Below are positions 1 to 11,309 of a stretch of 64,000 nt of DNA, piece after piece; the stretch's first letter is position 1, and every line of letters begins with the position of its first letter. The position numbers were made by a program, and so were the translations under genes. A model generated the notes under the pieces. That model was not told the DNA's origin, searched no databases, and saw only the letters and a list, made by a program, of their open reading frames with translations. The stretch spans positions 888,501 to 952,500 of the forward strand of contig CAJNDS010002501.1 in NCBI GenBank assembly GCA_905221605.1, read 5' to 3'. This DNA is from Symbiodinium natans. Taxonomy: Eukaryota; Sar; Dinophyceae; Suessiales; Symbiodiniaceae.

Positions 1-318
1 CTTGTGTCCAAGCATACAGAATCATCCATATGCACGGATGCATTCTGTTTGGTTGTTCTTTGTGGTTTTGAACTATGTATACTCAGTTTTGGAGAGCAAT
101 AATAATCCAACCACAAAGCGGGAGAGACAACTCGAAGCCGTCGTGTGGTTTAGGGTGGAGGCCCAGTTTCTCTCATGACAAGTATTCTTGGCACGAATCT
201 CCATTTCCATCCAAACTAAACCCTAAAGAGCCTCTTTTGCATACCCGTTTGCAGCCACAACGCACAACACAGATTTGAGGCAGCTTGGCAGGTCGAGATA
301 GTATAATATACAGACATG

Positions 319-440
319 TACACACACACACACACACACACACACACGATCTGGTTAGCTATCTATCTATCTAGCCAGCTATCTACCTATCTACATGTAC
401 ATATATGTGTATATATATATATGTATACAGATTATATACA
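319..440. repeat. microsatellite cluster (CA)n, (CTAT)n, (TA)n
   Basis: Three simple repeats follow one another: a CA run of about 28 bases, a CTAT-rich block and a TA/GTATA block. There is no coding signal here. The first 300 bases of the window hold nothing I recognise. Confidence 0.9.
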
Positions 441-540
441 CTATGTACATATATCATACAGTCCGTGAAGTCTGTGCTCGGGGTGCCTGCTGTAGCCGTC
501 TTATTTCCGAGAAGATTGTTGGTCTCCTTCCATGGCCTTT

Positions 541-1745
541 TTAAACCCTAAACCCTAAACCCTAATCCCTAAGCCCTAAACCCTAAACCCTAAACCCCTG
601 ATGCCCTAGAGCCTTCAACACTTGGACACGCCAGTGGACCGCAGGGTGTGCTGTAATGTTCCAGGTTGTTTGTTCCATTTCGCGGCAGTACCGTGCATAG
701 CACGCGGCTGCTCATTCCAGCCTCGCTGCCGCTAAGATGCCTGTGGCTTGTTTGCTGTGGCAAGTCAGAGAGCTGGCCCATAGAATTTCAGTCACCGTCC
801 CGCCCCTTCTTTGAGTACCAATTGCGGGGCGCCAGATTTAGGATACCCAAGAAGGGACCATAGTTTTGAAGAGCTGGAAGCTTTCTTCCAGCAGAACTTA
901 GTGACCAGTCGATATGCAGCATCGTCAATGGCGGCTGCAGGGTCTGCGACTCACGCCAACCTGCGCGATGGGTCAACCCAGGCACAACGGCACCCGCGTA
1001 GGGCGGAAAAGCGCAAGTCAGTAGCCTGTCTCGATTGCACTCCTTAAGCCCTAGGCCCTTAATCCTCATACGGTTCGTTTTGGACTTCGAACTCTTCACT
1101 GATCCTAAGATCCTCGAGCTGCTTTGGCCACAGGGACTAGATGGCTTTGTCGGATCCCTCCTGGAGACCTAGGTGCGTCGGAGAACGTATGGTCTTGTCG
1201 AGGGTGTAGGATGGCTCGGCTTCTATGTCCTTAAGATCCTAAAGCCCTAAACAGCATTAACAGGGCCGAGGTGGAGCCTTCTTCCCCTAAACCCTAAACC
1301 CTAAACCCTAAACCCTAAACCCTAAAGCGTTCGTTGAGCTTGGGGCCGCAATCTCTAGCTCTGAGTCCTGTGAAGAGGAGGAGGGGTGGGGAAGCAGCGG
1401 GTCCCATGTAAGGCCTGAAATACCCTGAACCCTGAAACCCTAAACCCTGAAACCCTATACCCTGAAACCCTAAACCCTAAACCCTAAACCCCAAGCCCCG
1501 AAACCCGAAAGCCCTCAAAGGCACGCAGCTTTCAGCTCATCGCCGCGCTTCTGGACTCCATCTGCATGGGGCCCCAGGGTGGGCTGAGGTGGGGTTTAGG
1601 GTTTAGGTTAGGGTTTGTAGGGTTTAGGGTTTCAGGGGGCTTGGGGTTTGGGGTTTAGGTTTAGGATTTAGGCTTTCAGCTTTTTAGCGTTTAGGGTTTG
1701 GGGTTTCAGGGTTTCAGGGTTTAGAGTTTAAGGTTTGGGTTTAGG
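541..1745. repeat. scattered interstitial telomere-like arrays
   Basis: CCCTAAA-orientation blocks occur at about 541-597, 1286-1326 and 1433-1510 (with CCCTGAAA variants). A degenerate TTTAGGG-orientation block follows at 1598-1745. The unit matches the plant/alveolate telomere repeat. The unique DNA between the blocks has short open frames in several registers but none I can support as a gene. Confidence 0.85.
803..866. repeat. short inverted-repeat element (GGGTCCCTT family)
   Basis: The left arm CCCCTTCTTTGAGTACCAA and the right arm GGATACCCAAGAAGGG are imperfect inverted copies around a GGCGCC-containing centre. A similar hairpin sits at 5350-5424, so this is probably a small non-autonomous element family. 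Confidence 0.5.
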
Positions 1746-1749
1746 CTGT

Positions 1750-2820
1750 GCTTGGGATGCGGGGGCTCGGAGCAGAGGCACATATCTATGCAGTAGATGA
1801 AGTAGGGTTCATACTGCTGTTATTTTGGTGCATTCGTATATGCTTCCTTATAAGTGGTGAGTGTTTGCATTGGGTGTCCTTGTGAGGATACCAGAAATCA
1901 AGGGTTGTGGAGCTTGCACATATCAACGAAGCACGACTTCCACACGTCCTGTCCTCGGATTGGAGGATGGATTTCCGTTGTCTTTTCTGTAAGCGACAAA
2001 GTTTCTTCTGCAAGGCTCCTGATATGCTTCAATATGTTTGCTTCAAAGCTGTGCTGCCTGATTGATGCACAGAGTTTCGCTGATTGGGCTTAACAACATG
2101 TGATGAAGCCATTGACGCAATCTCCTCTGTTCTTGCGAAACTCAACCATTGATTGGCACTATCATGTTTCTCTACTTTTGATGTCCTGTGCTTGCTTACC
2201 GTGCTTAGTGCAAATCTAAGCTGTTTCACCTTCATATGATTCACGACCTCGAGTCCGCAGTACCAAAGATCTTACCTCACATGAATCCTCTCATTCTCTT
2301 CTCTCTGGCCCTGTAGAAACTAGCTCCCCACACACTCTGAACAAGATCGAGTTGCCCAACACCCTAACCCTCAAACCCTCAGCAGTGCGCATTACAGGCG
2401 ACGTCGAGCCGAGGGGACAAAAAGAACTGGAGGACTCGCGCAGGGTTGGGGTTCGATGGTCTTCAAGGGGGGGGGGGGGGGGGGGGGGGTGGGCTTTGTT
2501 TTTCGGCTGTGTAGGGAGTTTGCCTCCTAGCGACCACTACAAGATTGCCAGAGCCATCAAATCAGAAGACAACAGAGCCCCAGTAGGCTTCAAAGGACGG
2601 TTCATGAGATGTTTGGCTGTAGGGTCAGCAGCCGGCACACCCCATGGTTGACGTCCGCACACGGTTTCTTTGCATCCTGCAGCTCCAAAATGTCCCACTG
2701 TCAGAAGAAATGCCTCTTGAAGCTCAGGCCTTAGCCCTTTTTTCTCGCAACCTCTTCTAGTGCCTTGGATACTCGTTCATACTGAGGCCACCACCCCGAA
2801 AAGAAGGTACTGTATAAGCC
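1750..2820. other. no gene recognised; poly-G tract at 2467-2489
   Basis: This stretch is less telomere-repeat-rich and somewhat more AT-rich. Several frames are open for 60-100 codons but show no conserved motif or convincing splice structure. A run of about 23 G lies near 2467-2489. A possible plus-strand exon at about 2399-2445 (reading DVEPRGQKELEDSRR) is too short to claim. Confidence 0.4.
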
Positions 2821-2995
2821 TCACAAGAGCCCTAAACCCTAAACCCTAAATTTAAACCCTAAACCCTAAACCCGCTTGAACGGGATGACTTCCAGGAGCG
2901 ATGTTGCACTGAACTGAGGTCCGCCATGTGGGGGCTTGAATCGCTTGGATGGTTGAGGGTTGTGGGGTTCCTTGGGCTTTTGGGTGGAGGGCGAG

Positions 2996-3113
2996 GGTTT
3001 AGGGTTTAGGGTTTAATTAGGGTTTAGGGTTTCGGGTTTCGGGTTTCGGGTTTAGGGTTTAGGGTTTAGGGTTTAGGGTTTAAGGTTTAGGGTTTAGGGT
3101 TTAGGGTTTAGGG
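2996..3113 (+). repeat. TTTAGGG array with TTTCGGG variants
   Basis: A run of perfect TTTAGGG units is interrupted by three adjacent TTTCGGG variants, suggesting local spread of a variant unit. A shorter CCCTAAA block lies just upstream at about 2829-2872. Confidence 0.9.
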
Positions 3114-3229
3114 CGTGCCAAACGGAAGCGCGCTTTGGGAGCGCGCGGTAGTCTGCAGACCTACCCACCCCAAGACCGCCCACTTACAACTCTCAAGGAG
3201 TTAGGACCGTTTATTATTTTACAAAGCAC

Positions 3230-3740
3230 CACATGAGTCAGCACTCACGTGCGTGGACCAGGCACAAAGCTGCAGCAGGGCCAGGAGGCAGGAAGACACC
3301 AGTCAGACGGAAAGGCGAGCCAGGGTCAGCGAAGACAGCTTGGGTTGGCGCGAAGGGGCTAAGGCCAGGATGGGCCAGGAACAGACAAAGGCAGCGAGGC
3401 TTGTTGGCGCGAAGCGAGTGGACAGCTTGGGTTGGGCAGAGGGTCACGGAAACAGGGCAGGCGTGGACCAGGCACAAAACGGGTGTGCGGACAGCTTGGC
3501 TTGGCGCGAAGGGGGTAAGGTGACAGGGTCCAGCAAAGCCAGCAAGGCCAGGGCAGGCAGGTCAAAACCAGGGCCAGGCCAGGAGTCAGGGCCATGGCCA
3601 CATGGCCAGGGCAGGGGCAGGGCCAGGGCCAGGGCCAGGGCCAGGGCGAGGGCCAGGGGCAGGGCGGGGTCCCCGCCTAGGGGGCCTCCAATGCAGGACC
3701 CAACAATGTGTGCGGACAGCTCGGGTTTGGGGGACAACAA
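3230..3740. repeat. degenerate minisatellite with (CAGGGC)n core
   Basis: The phrases GCGTGGACCAGGCACAAA and ACAGCTTGGGTTGGCGCGAA recur two to four times with substitutions, followed by a GGGCCA/GGGCAG run at about 3609-3660. Several frames are open on both strands, as expected of a GC-rich tandem repeat. I do not read this as a protein gene. Confidence 0.7.
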
Positions 3741-4188
3741 GAAGTGACAACTGCTGACTCGGCCCGTGCCTGCCTGGAGGGTAAGCCAGCCTGGAGGCCA
3801 GCGCCCGCCTACCCCAAAAGACAAGAAAGTGGGGTTAGGGATTAGGGATTAGGGTTCAGGATTCAGGGGCTTTGGGTTGAGGATTCAGGGGTCTATTTGT
3901 TCGAGGGATCCTACGTGCATTTCAGGGTTTATAGGGTGTGCATTTCTTGGGTTTCTGGGGTGCTGGGGGTTTCTGGGACGTATGAGGCTTTAAAGTGTTT
4001 AAAGGGCTTGAGGGGCTTGAAGGGTTTAAAGGGTTTAGGAGATGAAGGGTTTATGGGCTTCGGTTGTTGAGCATCTGCGCATCCTTCGATTCCAGGACAT
4101 TTGCTGTAAGAGGCTTTGGCTCTGTCTCAAGGCTGAGGTGCCAGACGGTGCCAGACGTGTGTGTTACGAGGCTGAGGGCTGTAATATG

Positions 4189-4297
4189 GGTTTAGGGTTT
4201 AGGGTTTAGGTTTCGGGGATTCGGGGTTTAGCGTTTAGGGTTTAGGGTTTAGGGTTTAGGGTCTAGGGTTTAGGGTTTAGGGTTTAGGGTTTAGGGC
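4189..4297 (+). repeat. TTTAGGG array
   Basis: About fifteen units in plus orientation, mostly perfect, with TTTCGGGG and GTCTAGGG variants. Confidence 0.9.
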
Positions 4298-4849
4298 ATC
4301 CTGCAGTTTTCGATGCGGGGTGAGGGGGGGCGGGGGGGGGCGGTTCAGCTCTTTATTCGGAGGCTGCATACAAGACATCTCCTCCCGCCTAAGCCGTGCA
4401 TTTCTCCAGTGGGCTCGGAGATCTCTGTCCCCCACAGTCGTACGGTTTACCCTTCTTCCTCAAACTCAAACCCCAGTCTTCCGGCGTGTTCTGAGGCGCC
4501 TTATCGCAGTGCAGAAGCTTATTCCAGAGGCGCTTCTTTGCATCCCTTTGATTTGTGGTGGTGGCAGGCCGCTGGATTTATCTTGTCAGTGAGCAAACAT
4601 CACCGCTTTGTCAAATCTCCATTCCTAAGCCCCAAACCCCAAACCCTTAAACCCTAGCCGCTAGCCCTAAACCCTAAACTCCAAACCCCCAATTAAGCCC
4701 CCAAACCCCAGGGCCCTAATCCCCAACCCTCAACAAAAAGCTGCAAAGAAGCATCCCAAGTCTTGGGCTCTTAGTAGACGGGAGGAGTGGCGATGAGATG
4801 CGGTCTCCGTGAGGGGGCCCCGAGAGCTCCAGCCGCTGAAGTAGGGTTG

Positions 4850-4985
4850 CGGGTTGAGGGTTTAGGATTGTTTTAGGGTTGTGTTCGGGTTGTGTTGGGG
4901 TTGTCTTAGGGTTGTTTTAGGGTTGGTGTAGGGTTGTGTAAGGTTGTGTTAGGTTGTGTAAGGTTGTGGGGTTGCAGGGTTGAGG
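4850..4985 (+). repeat. variant array based on GGGTTGTxTTA
   Basis: A tandem series of GGGTTGTTTTA / GGTTGTGTTA units differs from the standard heptamer. It may be an expanded, diverged telomere-like unit. Confidence 0.7.
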
Positions 4986-5349
4986 GCTTTACATCAGTAT
5001 GTTTTTTGGCCAGCCTGCTCCGTTGGAGGGTTTCGGGTTTCGGGGGGTCATTTTTAATGCCAGGGTTGGCAGTGGTGGCTGAATGAACAGGAACATGGCA
5101 CCTTCTTGATAGCAATGGCCCTTTCTGCCCTCTACGCCCACAAACACCAAAAACCCTAAACCCTAGCCCGAAACCGTAAACCCTAACCCCGAAATTCTAA
5201 GTCCTCTCAACCTCCTGAACCCTGCCAAGCCAAATCATGCCCGCAATTCTTCAGGGTGCTGAAGCCCGCCACCCTCGTTAACGACTTTTCTCTCAAATCC
5301 TGGGAGCGTGAGATTCCTGCCCTGTACTTGCACATGAAAATTCTCTAAG

Positions 5350-5424
5350 TTCGGGTCCCTTTTGGGGTTACCATTATATGGCGGCCCCTAATATCTAGGG
5401 TACTCAAAAAGGGACCATGACTTT
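5350..5424. repeat. hairpin element, second copy of GGGTCCCTT family
   Basis: The left arm GGGTCCCTTTTGGGGTTACC pairs imperfectly with the right arm GGGTACTCAAAAAGGGACC. It shares the end GGTACTCAAA..AGGG and a GGCGGCCCC-type centre with the element at 803-866. Confidence 0.55.
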
Positions 5425-5830
5425 GAGAAATGACCACGTGAAATTAGGGTTTATGTTGCTGACAATGGTGAGTGCATAATGGGTTCCTTATAAATATTGG
5501 TGAGAGTGGGGATGCTTGTAATCTAAACCCTTCTTCATAATGTGGAAAGGAGTCTGCCCTCGTTACGGCGTGCACTGAAGTTTGCGCTTAGCAGCCGTGC
5601 AGGATTTGCATACTCCCTCGTCGGGTGCAGGTTTGCGAAGGGTCCCTGAGGCGGGAATACAGGAGCAGCCGGCACAATACCGAGCATCTGTAGTAAATCG
5701 GCCGCTGTTTCATTCAATCCCCTGGGAGGGTAGAAAATAGAAATGGTCATCGGCGCCCGGCAAAATAAAGTGGCACCTGCTCCCCGCAAACCTAAGGGCC
5801 CTGTGCCTGCAGCAAGCACACGGAAAGACC

Positions 5831-5924
5831 TAGGTTCTTAGTAGGGAATGGGGGAATTAGGTACCCTACGCCCCCCAAAAGGGCCTTTTAAGGGCATTAT
5901 TGTTCCCTTCTCAGAACCAGTAGG
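5831..5924. mobile_element. MITE-like inverted repeat (GGTTCTxAGxAGGGAA ends)
   Basis: The sequence begins GGTTCTTAGTAGGGAA and ends with the near-exact complement TTCCCTTCTCAGAACC. It carries no coding capacity. Single copy in this window. Confidence 0.5.
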
Positions 5925-6369
5925 TACAGCATTCATGTTTTCCAGGGAGCTCCTGCTGAAAAGAGCACTGCGACCTTTTTGGGCTTTGGAGGTTCTGGGG
6001 GTTTGACGTCCGCTAGTAGTCGCACATCACGATGAGAATGGGACCGGTCGGCGTCAACTTGCATTGCTTGATGCGGGTTTTGAGCTGCTTCGCGTCTGGA
6101 GGTATCAGAGAACTGGCTCAAGTCAAACATATGGGCTGGTGGGATTGATGTAAAGCAACTGCAAGCCAGCCCCCCATCCTGCACAACTCCTACATTCCCA
6201 TGCCCTCAGACGAGCTTCACCCCCGCGCAAACCATGCATTGCACACGACTCCAACGTACAGAGTAACATATGAGAGCATAGACGTGCCGTGCCACTTGCC
6301 CAGGCAATCTGTGAGTCACTTGCTGCGTATGGTCCCCCAAACCCTCAAAAAACCCATACAACACTCAAC

Positions 6370-6497
6370 CACCCTCAGATGGGGTGTACGAAAATCAGGG
6401 ACCCCTCATAGAGACCCCTAAATCGTAGGATCCCCTTATCATAAAAAAACACCCACAAAGGGCACCCCGAACTTCGTGAACCCCCACTTCGGGTAGG
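6370..6497. mobile_element. diverged MITE of the GGGGGTTTCCGAA family
   Basis: The left end GGGGTGTACGAAAATCAGGG and the right end (complement of GGGGGTTCACGAAGTTCGGG) are similar to each other and to the cleaner copy at 22564-22670. Confidence 0.4.
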
Positions 6498-7265
6498 GCA
6501 CAGGCCGACCTTTTTGAAGGTAGGCGCGGTTAGGAATGGCGCCTGGACCCCTTGATTGTAGTTCCTCTTCTTTGCTACCTAGTTCTCCTTCAAAAGCGTA
6601 CGAACCAGAAAATCAGGACTGTGCCCTCCAAAGAAGAGTCTTTGGGTAATGTAGAGATTTTGAGCCTCTAGGACACGAAGTGTCGAGCCACATTCGAGGC
6701 CGGAAGACCAAACCTCCAATAGTCCCGATCTTGCTCAGACAGATCTCAACAACCTCCACCCCCAAACCCCCCAAAACCTCAAAGTTCAAAACCCTAACCA
6801 AAAGCCCTGAACCCCAAACCCAACACCCTGAGCCCTAACCCCTATCATGGCCTTCCCGATGTCACAACAGGATATCCACCACCTTCGCTCGCCAGGACAC
6901 GGTCATGGATACCGAGGATGCCCTCGAAACTCAGGCGCAAGGCTTAGGGGACTTGCGGCTAAAGGGTTTAGGGTTAAGACCTGAGGGTTGGGGGGTTTAG
7001 GGTCTGGGTTTAGCGTTTAGGGTTTAGCGTTTTTAGGGCTCGGGCTTAGGGTTTTAAAGTTTAGGGTTTACTCCCTCAGCCATGTACCAACAACATCCCC
7101 AAGTACTCTCACTCTACACCCGAAATCCTACACCCGAAACCCGAAACCCTATTATGAAAAGCAATCACGAAGATCTCTGCGCGCTAGGCGCTGGTCGCAA
7201 GCAGCTGGGAAGGTGGCCCTGAGCCGGTCTACGGCCTCGAGCGAGAGCATCTGGACTTCGGGGTG

Positions 7266-7910
7266 GAGGGTTTAGGGTTTAGGGTTTAGGGTTTAGGGAG
7301 GTGGCGGGGTACAGGGCTCAGGCTTCAGGACTTCATAGTCACGCTAAACCCTAAACCCTAAACCCTTAAACCCTTAAACCCAAAACCATCTTTAGGGGTT
7401 ACGGTTTACGGTTTAGGGCTCAGCTACATGAGATGCCTCAACCTTGGATTCATATGATTGTTTCAGGGTTTGAACCGTGATGTTGAGCCCTCTCTTTGGT
7501 GTGTATATCACCCCCCCCCCCCCCCGCCTCGGGACCGCCCGGAGGGAAGGAAACCAGAAAAGAAACACCCTAAACCTTAAACCCTAAACCCTACACCCCT
7601 AAACCTTCCTAAACCCTACACCCCTAAACCCTAAACCCTAAACCCTAAACCCTAAACCCTAAACCCCAAACCCCTGAACCGTAAACCCTAAACCCTACAC
7701 CCTTTAAGCGCAAATAGCCGCTCTAGCTCGCCGGCTCCTGGTTCCTCTTGAAGCCGGCGAACTTGGCCTTAGGGTTTAGGGTTTAGGGGTTTAAGGTTTA
7801 GGGTTTAGGGGTTTAGGGGTTTAGGCGGGTTTAGGCGGGTTTAGGGGGGTTTAGGGGGGTTTAGGGGGGTTTAGGGGTTTAGGGGTTTAGGGTTTATGGT
7901 TAGTGTTTAG
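7266..7910. repeat. telomere-like arrays in both orientations with variant units
   Basis: TTTAGGG units at 7266-7300 are followed by CCCTAAA units at 7344-7382 and 7569-7705, then TTTAGGG units at 7770-7910. The last block contains local runs of GTTTAGGCG and TTTAGGGGGG variants. The unique DNA at about 7140-7262 and 7715-7765 could be minus-strand exons but is not decisive. Confidence 0.85.
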
Positions 7911-7933
7911 GGATCCACCTGCATGTCTAGCAT

Positions 7934-8020
7934 GCTGGTCAAGTTCTGTCATGCCTGGCCGAAGGAGGAGGATCTGTCCAACCCGCTCTACCGCCCGTTG
8001 CCGAAAGACAAAGACAAGGC
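7934..8020 (+). CDS. probable exon of unidentified plus-strand gene
   Basis: The frame reads HAWPKEEDLSNPLYRPLPK, followed by DKDK, with strongly GC-ending codons like the confirmed exons elsewhere in the window. Telomere-like arrays lie on both sides. Weaker plus-strand candidates follow: 9452-9490 (GGAGEVPVLADL), 9892-9918 (VADTPEEQQ, bounded by CTGCAG and GTGGGA) and 10456-10506 (EARYFTENATSPEMGPQ). They could belong to one gene of about 2.6 kb. No family is recognised. The antisense frame is also open here, so the strand is probable, not certain. Confidence 0.45.
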
Positions 8021-8279
8021 TTTAGGGTCCCTAGGGTTTAGGCTTTAGGGTTTAGGCTTACAGGGTTTAGGATTTTGGGATTAGGCCTCTAGGGTTTGGG
8101 GGGTTTCGAGTTTAGGGTTTAGGGTGGAAGGGGGATTTCCCCAAAATGGGGGGGGGGGGGGGGGGGGTACCCGGGTGCAGCGACAGCGTTCGGTAGGAAA
8201 CCTGCAATTCTTGAAGCTTCCGTATTTTCCGCAAGTATCAAATTCGAGGGTACCCTCGATTTTTTGTGTTGAAGTTTCC

Positions 8280-8740
8280 CACCCTCAAATATGAAATCCA
8301 GCCTCAAGATCTTGTTTTGGGCCTTCCTCCCTCACCGCCCTCCCTCAAAACAAAACAAAACTCAGCCCCTCAATTCTAATTTGGGGGTTGCCCCCCCTCC
8401 TCCCCCTTCCAAGAAGAAGTCCAGCCCCTCAATTTCTAAATTTTTGAACCACCCCGCCCCCCCCCCCCCCCCCCCCTAAACTAAGAAATCGGGGGGGGGG
8501 GGGGGTGGAGGAGCCGGGGGACAGGTTGCAAAAATTCAGGGGCTGGATTTCTTGTGTGAAGCATTCTGTAGCAAATTGGACAGTGCACTGACACCAGAAT
8601 CGAGCGGCTTGCAGCACTTAATCCCTCGGGACTGTATTTCTTAAATTCAAGAAATGGAAATTGAGAAATCGAGGCGCTGGATATCTTCTGTTGAGGGGGG
8701 GAATCCTAAGTCCTAAGTCAACAGATTGAGGGGCTGGCAA
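8280..8740. mobile_element. compound inverted-repeat element with poly-C/poly-G core
   Basis: The motif AAATCCAGCCCCTCAATTT (with variants) occurs forward near 8296, 8366 and 8421, and in reverse near 8545, 8660 and 8722. In the middle a C run (about 8457-8477) and a G run (about 8492-8505) face each other across a 14-base spacer, giving a potential hairpin of great stability. The element is free of telomere units. I see no transposase. Confidence 0.6.
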
Positions 8741-9302
8741 ACTGAGTGGTGGAACTTCGTGTTTGAGAGGGCTGCTTCGACAAACAGCCACAATCACGAT
8801 GGTTGCCCCCCCGGCTGGAGTGAATTTTGCTCTCACCGTTCGGACCCCTTGCTGAGGGTTCGCGTTTCTCAAAGCAGTGCTGTCACTGTACCCCGAGAAC
8901 TTATAATACCACCCAAAATGCGATAATCCTTGTTAATGGAACCTCCAAAAGACTACCCCAATTTCGCAACAAATTGCGGGAATCCCCCAAATCAGCCTGG
9001 TCAACCCTCACCAAATCCCGGGGTATTGCGGAATGGCCCCCATGACCTGAAACCGGCCGCAGTCGGATTTGCGTTTCCATGGGGGTACCGAAACCCCCGC
9101 ACAAGCCCCCAAAAGATGCACCCTGGAAGGATTGGCAGACGCTGGTGAGGCTGGATGTTCGCACCTGACAAACCAGAAGCTGAATAGCTTTCCATCGCCC
9201 GTTGTGTTGGCTGTGATGACACGGTTGAAGAGGCAACTGAAGTGCCATGAGCCACAGTTCCCTAAACCCTGAAACCCCAGAGTGGCGCATCCCAAGCGAA
9301 GC

Positions 9303-9396
9303 CCCTAAACCCTAAACCCTAAACCCTAAACCCTAAACCCTAAACCCTAAACCCTAAACCCTAAACCCTAAACCCTAAACCCTAAACCCTAAACCC
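9303..9396 (-). repeat. CCCTAAA array
   Basis: About thirteen nearly perfect units in minus orientation. Confidence 0.95.
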
Positions 9397-9503
9397 TCCT
9401 TGGCCTTCCATAACGGGTGTAGGGTTCGGTTTTCAACGCGCGCAGGTGCGGCGGTGCCGGCGAGGTCCCGGTCTTGGCAGATCTGCCCTGTTGGGGCCTA
9501 TGG

Positions 9504-9853
9504 GGTTTAGGGTTTAGGGTTTAAGGTTTAGGGTTTAGGGTTTAGGGTTTAGGGTCTTACTTGATGAAGGTGTCAGTTTATGTCCTATGCGGGTGGTGAA
9601 GCAGTTCTTCCGAAAGCAAAATATGGGGAAGCACGTTGCCTCACAACTGTCAGCAATTCCCCTCATTAGAGGCAGCAGACCTCGCAAGCACAAACAGATT
9701 CAGCCGGTGCTGCATCGGGATTGGGGTTTAGGGTTTAGGGGTTAGGGTTTAGGGTTTAGGGTTTAGGGGTTAGGGGTTAGGGGTTACGGGTTTAGGGTTT
9801 AGGGGTTAGGGGTTAGGGGTTTAGGGTTTAGGGTTTAGGGTTTAGGGTTTACG
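9504..9853 (+). repeat. TTTAGGG arrays with GGGGTTA variants, flanking an open segment
   Basis: Arrays at 9504-9556 and 9723-9853; the second is rich in the GGGGTTA variant. Between them, a plus-strand frame at about 9557-9725 stays open (includes VVKQFFRKQNMGKHVASQL). I cannot assign this frame, and its codons are less GC-biased than those of the confirmed exons. Confidence 0.8.
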
Positions 9854-11112
9854 GATCATCTGAGCATCTTGCACCCGCTGTTTCGCTGCCGGTCTGCAGG
9901 TGGCGGATACGCCAGAAGAGCAGCAGGTGGGACCTCGCGTGTGTTTTCCTACTTGTAGAGTAGGTAGCCTCTAACCATTTTGGGGTAGTATCATGCCCTT
10001 TTAATCCCAAAGGTTCACCTTTAATTCCCCCAGGTTACTGCAACTAGGTTTTTTGTCCCGCTCTAAATGGGGGCTTCAGTCATCTCATAGGATGATGCTG
10101 GTAGTGTGGGGACTGGGTTTGTCAGCCGAACCTAGCTGTATTCCTTAAGCCTATAAACTCCAGATATTTGCGGAGCTTTCTCTCGCCGCGCAGTGCCCTC
10201 CCTAAGCATCTACAAAGGCAACGTAGTCGAAGAGGTTGGGAGATCACTGCAGCAACTGGCACGGCGCTCTTTCGGGCGTTTAGGGACATCGGGGCCGGCT
10301 TGTTTGGCAAAACGGAACAACGAGGAAGCCACCTGGACTTTCGCATACAAGGCTTCAAACCCTAAACCCTGAGCCCTAAACCCTAGACCGACCCTAGACC
10401 CTGAACCCTAACCGCTAAACCCTAAACCCAAAAACCCTAAACCCGAATCCGAGAAGAGGCACGCTACTTCACAGAGAATGCGACCTCACCGGAGATGGGT
10501 CCTCAGTGTCTTTCTTCAGTGGCCGGGAGAGGGTTCGGAGTCGGTTTAGGGTTTAGGGTGTAGGGTTTAGGGTTTAGGGCTTAGGGTTTAGGTTTCAGGT
10601 GTGTCGGCAGGCTTCATGAAGGGTAGTATTTGGCCTAGAACGCATGTAGGGCTATAGGGTTTAGGGTAACCGACCACATGATATCTGTGTGTCCCTTTTT
10701 TCTCCAGATTAGGATGAGGATTGAACGTCCCATGTCATTCCTACTTGTACTCTAGCCCCGAAGCCCTGAACCCTGAAAACCGCATGCTAAACCAGAGGCG
10801 AAACCTTACAGTATCGCCTGAGACTCCCCCTTGTAGGGTTGCGTTTAAACCCTGAACTTCAAAACCTCCAGGGTTTAGGGTTTAGGGTTTAGGGTTTGGG
10901 GTTTAGGGTTATTTCTTCAACCAGCAGAGGGTGTAAGCAGCCCACCCAGTCTTGCCTTCAACGACGACCCTGATTTGTTCTCTTCTTCTGGGTCGGATCA
11001 ACTACCTGGCTTCTACTTGCTGCTTCTACTTGCTGTTGATTGATTGAGGGCCTTTGCTCCCCTCTTTGCAGTGAATTTTCGTTGGAGTTTGGGAACCTTG
11101 CTACTATTTGCT

Positions 11113-11204
11113 TCTTAAGACCCCCCCAAAAAACAAGCTATAATCCCCATATTGCCCTTATAAGGAAGAATGTTTGTGATTTTTGGGGTTCTTAAGCAAA
11201 TAGG
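11113..11204. mobile_element. MITE-like inverted repeat (TTTGCTTCTTAAGACCCC ends)
   Basis: The left end TTTGCTTCTTAAGACCCCCC and the right end (complement of TTTGCTTAAGAACCCCAAAA) are imperfect inverted copies. The element lies immediately downstream of the stop codon of the minus-strand gene, so it may sit in its 3' untranslated region. Confidence 0.55.
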
Positions 11205-11207
11205 AGC

Positions 11208-11309
11208 TTAGGCAGCCAAACCGTCAGCATTGAGCTTGTTGAAGACCTCAATGGTCTTGAATACGTCAGTCTCCATGACGAGTGGGACCGTCTTGATCTC
11301 TCGTGTGAC
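11208..11309 (-). CDS. terminal exon of the minus-strand gene
   Basis: Preceded on the minus strand by the acceptor TGTAG. It reads VTREIKTVPLVMETDVFKTI, then EVFNKLNADGLAA and the stop TAA. Codon use is strongly GC-ending. Confidence 0.6.
   Translation of the reverse strand, partial: VTREIKTVPLVMETDVFKTIEVFNKLNADGLAA

Noticed and set aside
3233-3824. overlapping ORFs on both strands (96-164 codons)
   Set aside because: All are readings of a GC-rich degenerate minisatellite; composition is Gly/Ala/Arg or Pro/Leu depending on frame.
5535-5819. 94-codon minus-strand ORF
   Set aside because: Some segments look protein-like, but there is no motif, splice support or neighbouring exon. Not strong enough to call.
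8901-9295. several overlapping ORFs on both strands
   Set aside because: Five frames are open over the same 400 bases, which argues for chance in a stop-poor stretch rather than one gene.
9975-10000. CCATTTTGG-like sequence resembling the dinoflagellate spliced leader
   Set aside because: Only the central CCATTTTGG matches; the flanking bases of the leader are absent, so it is not a spliced-leader gene or relic.
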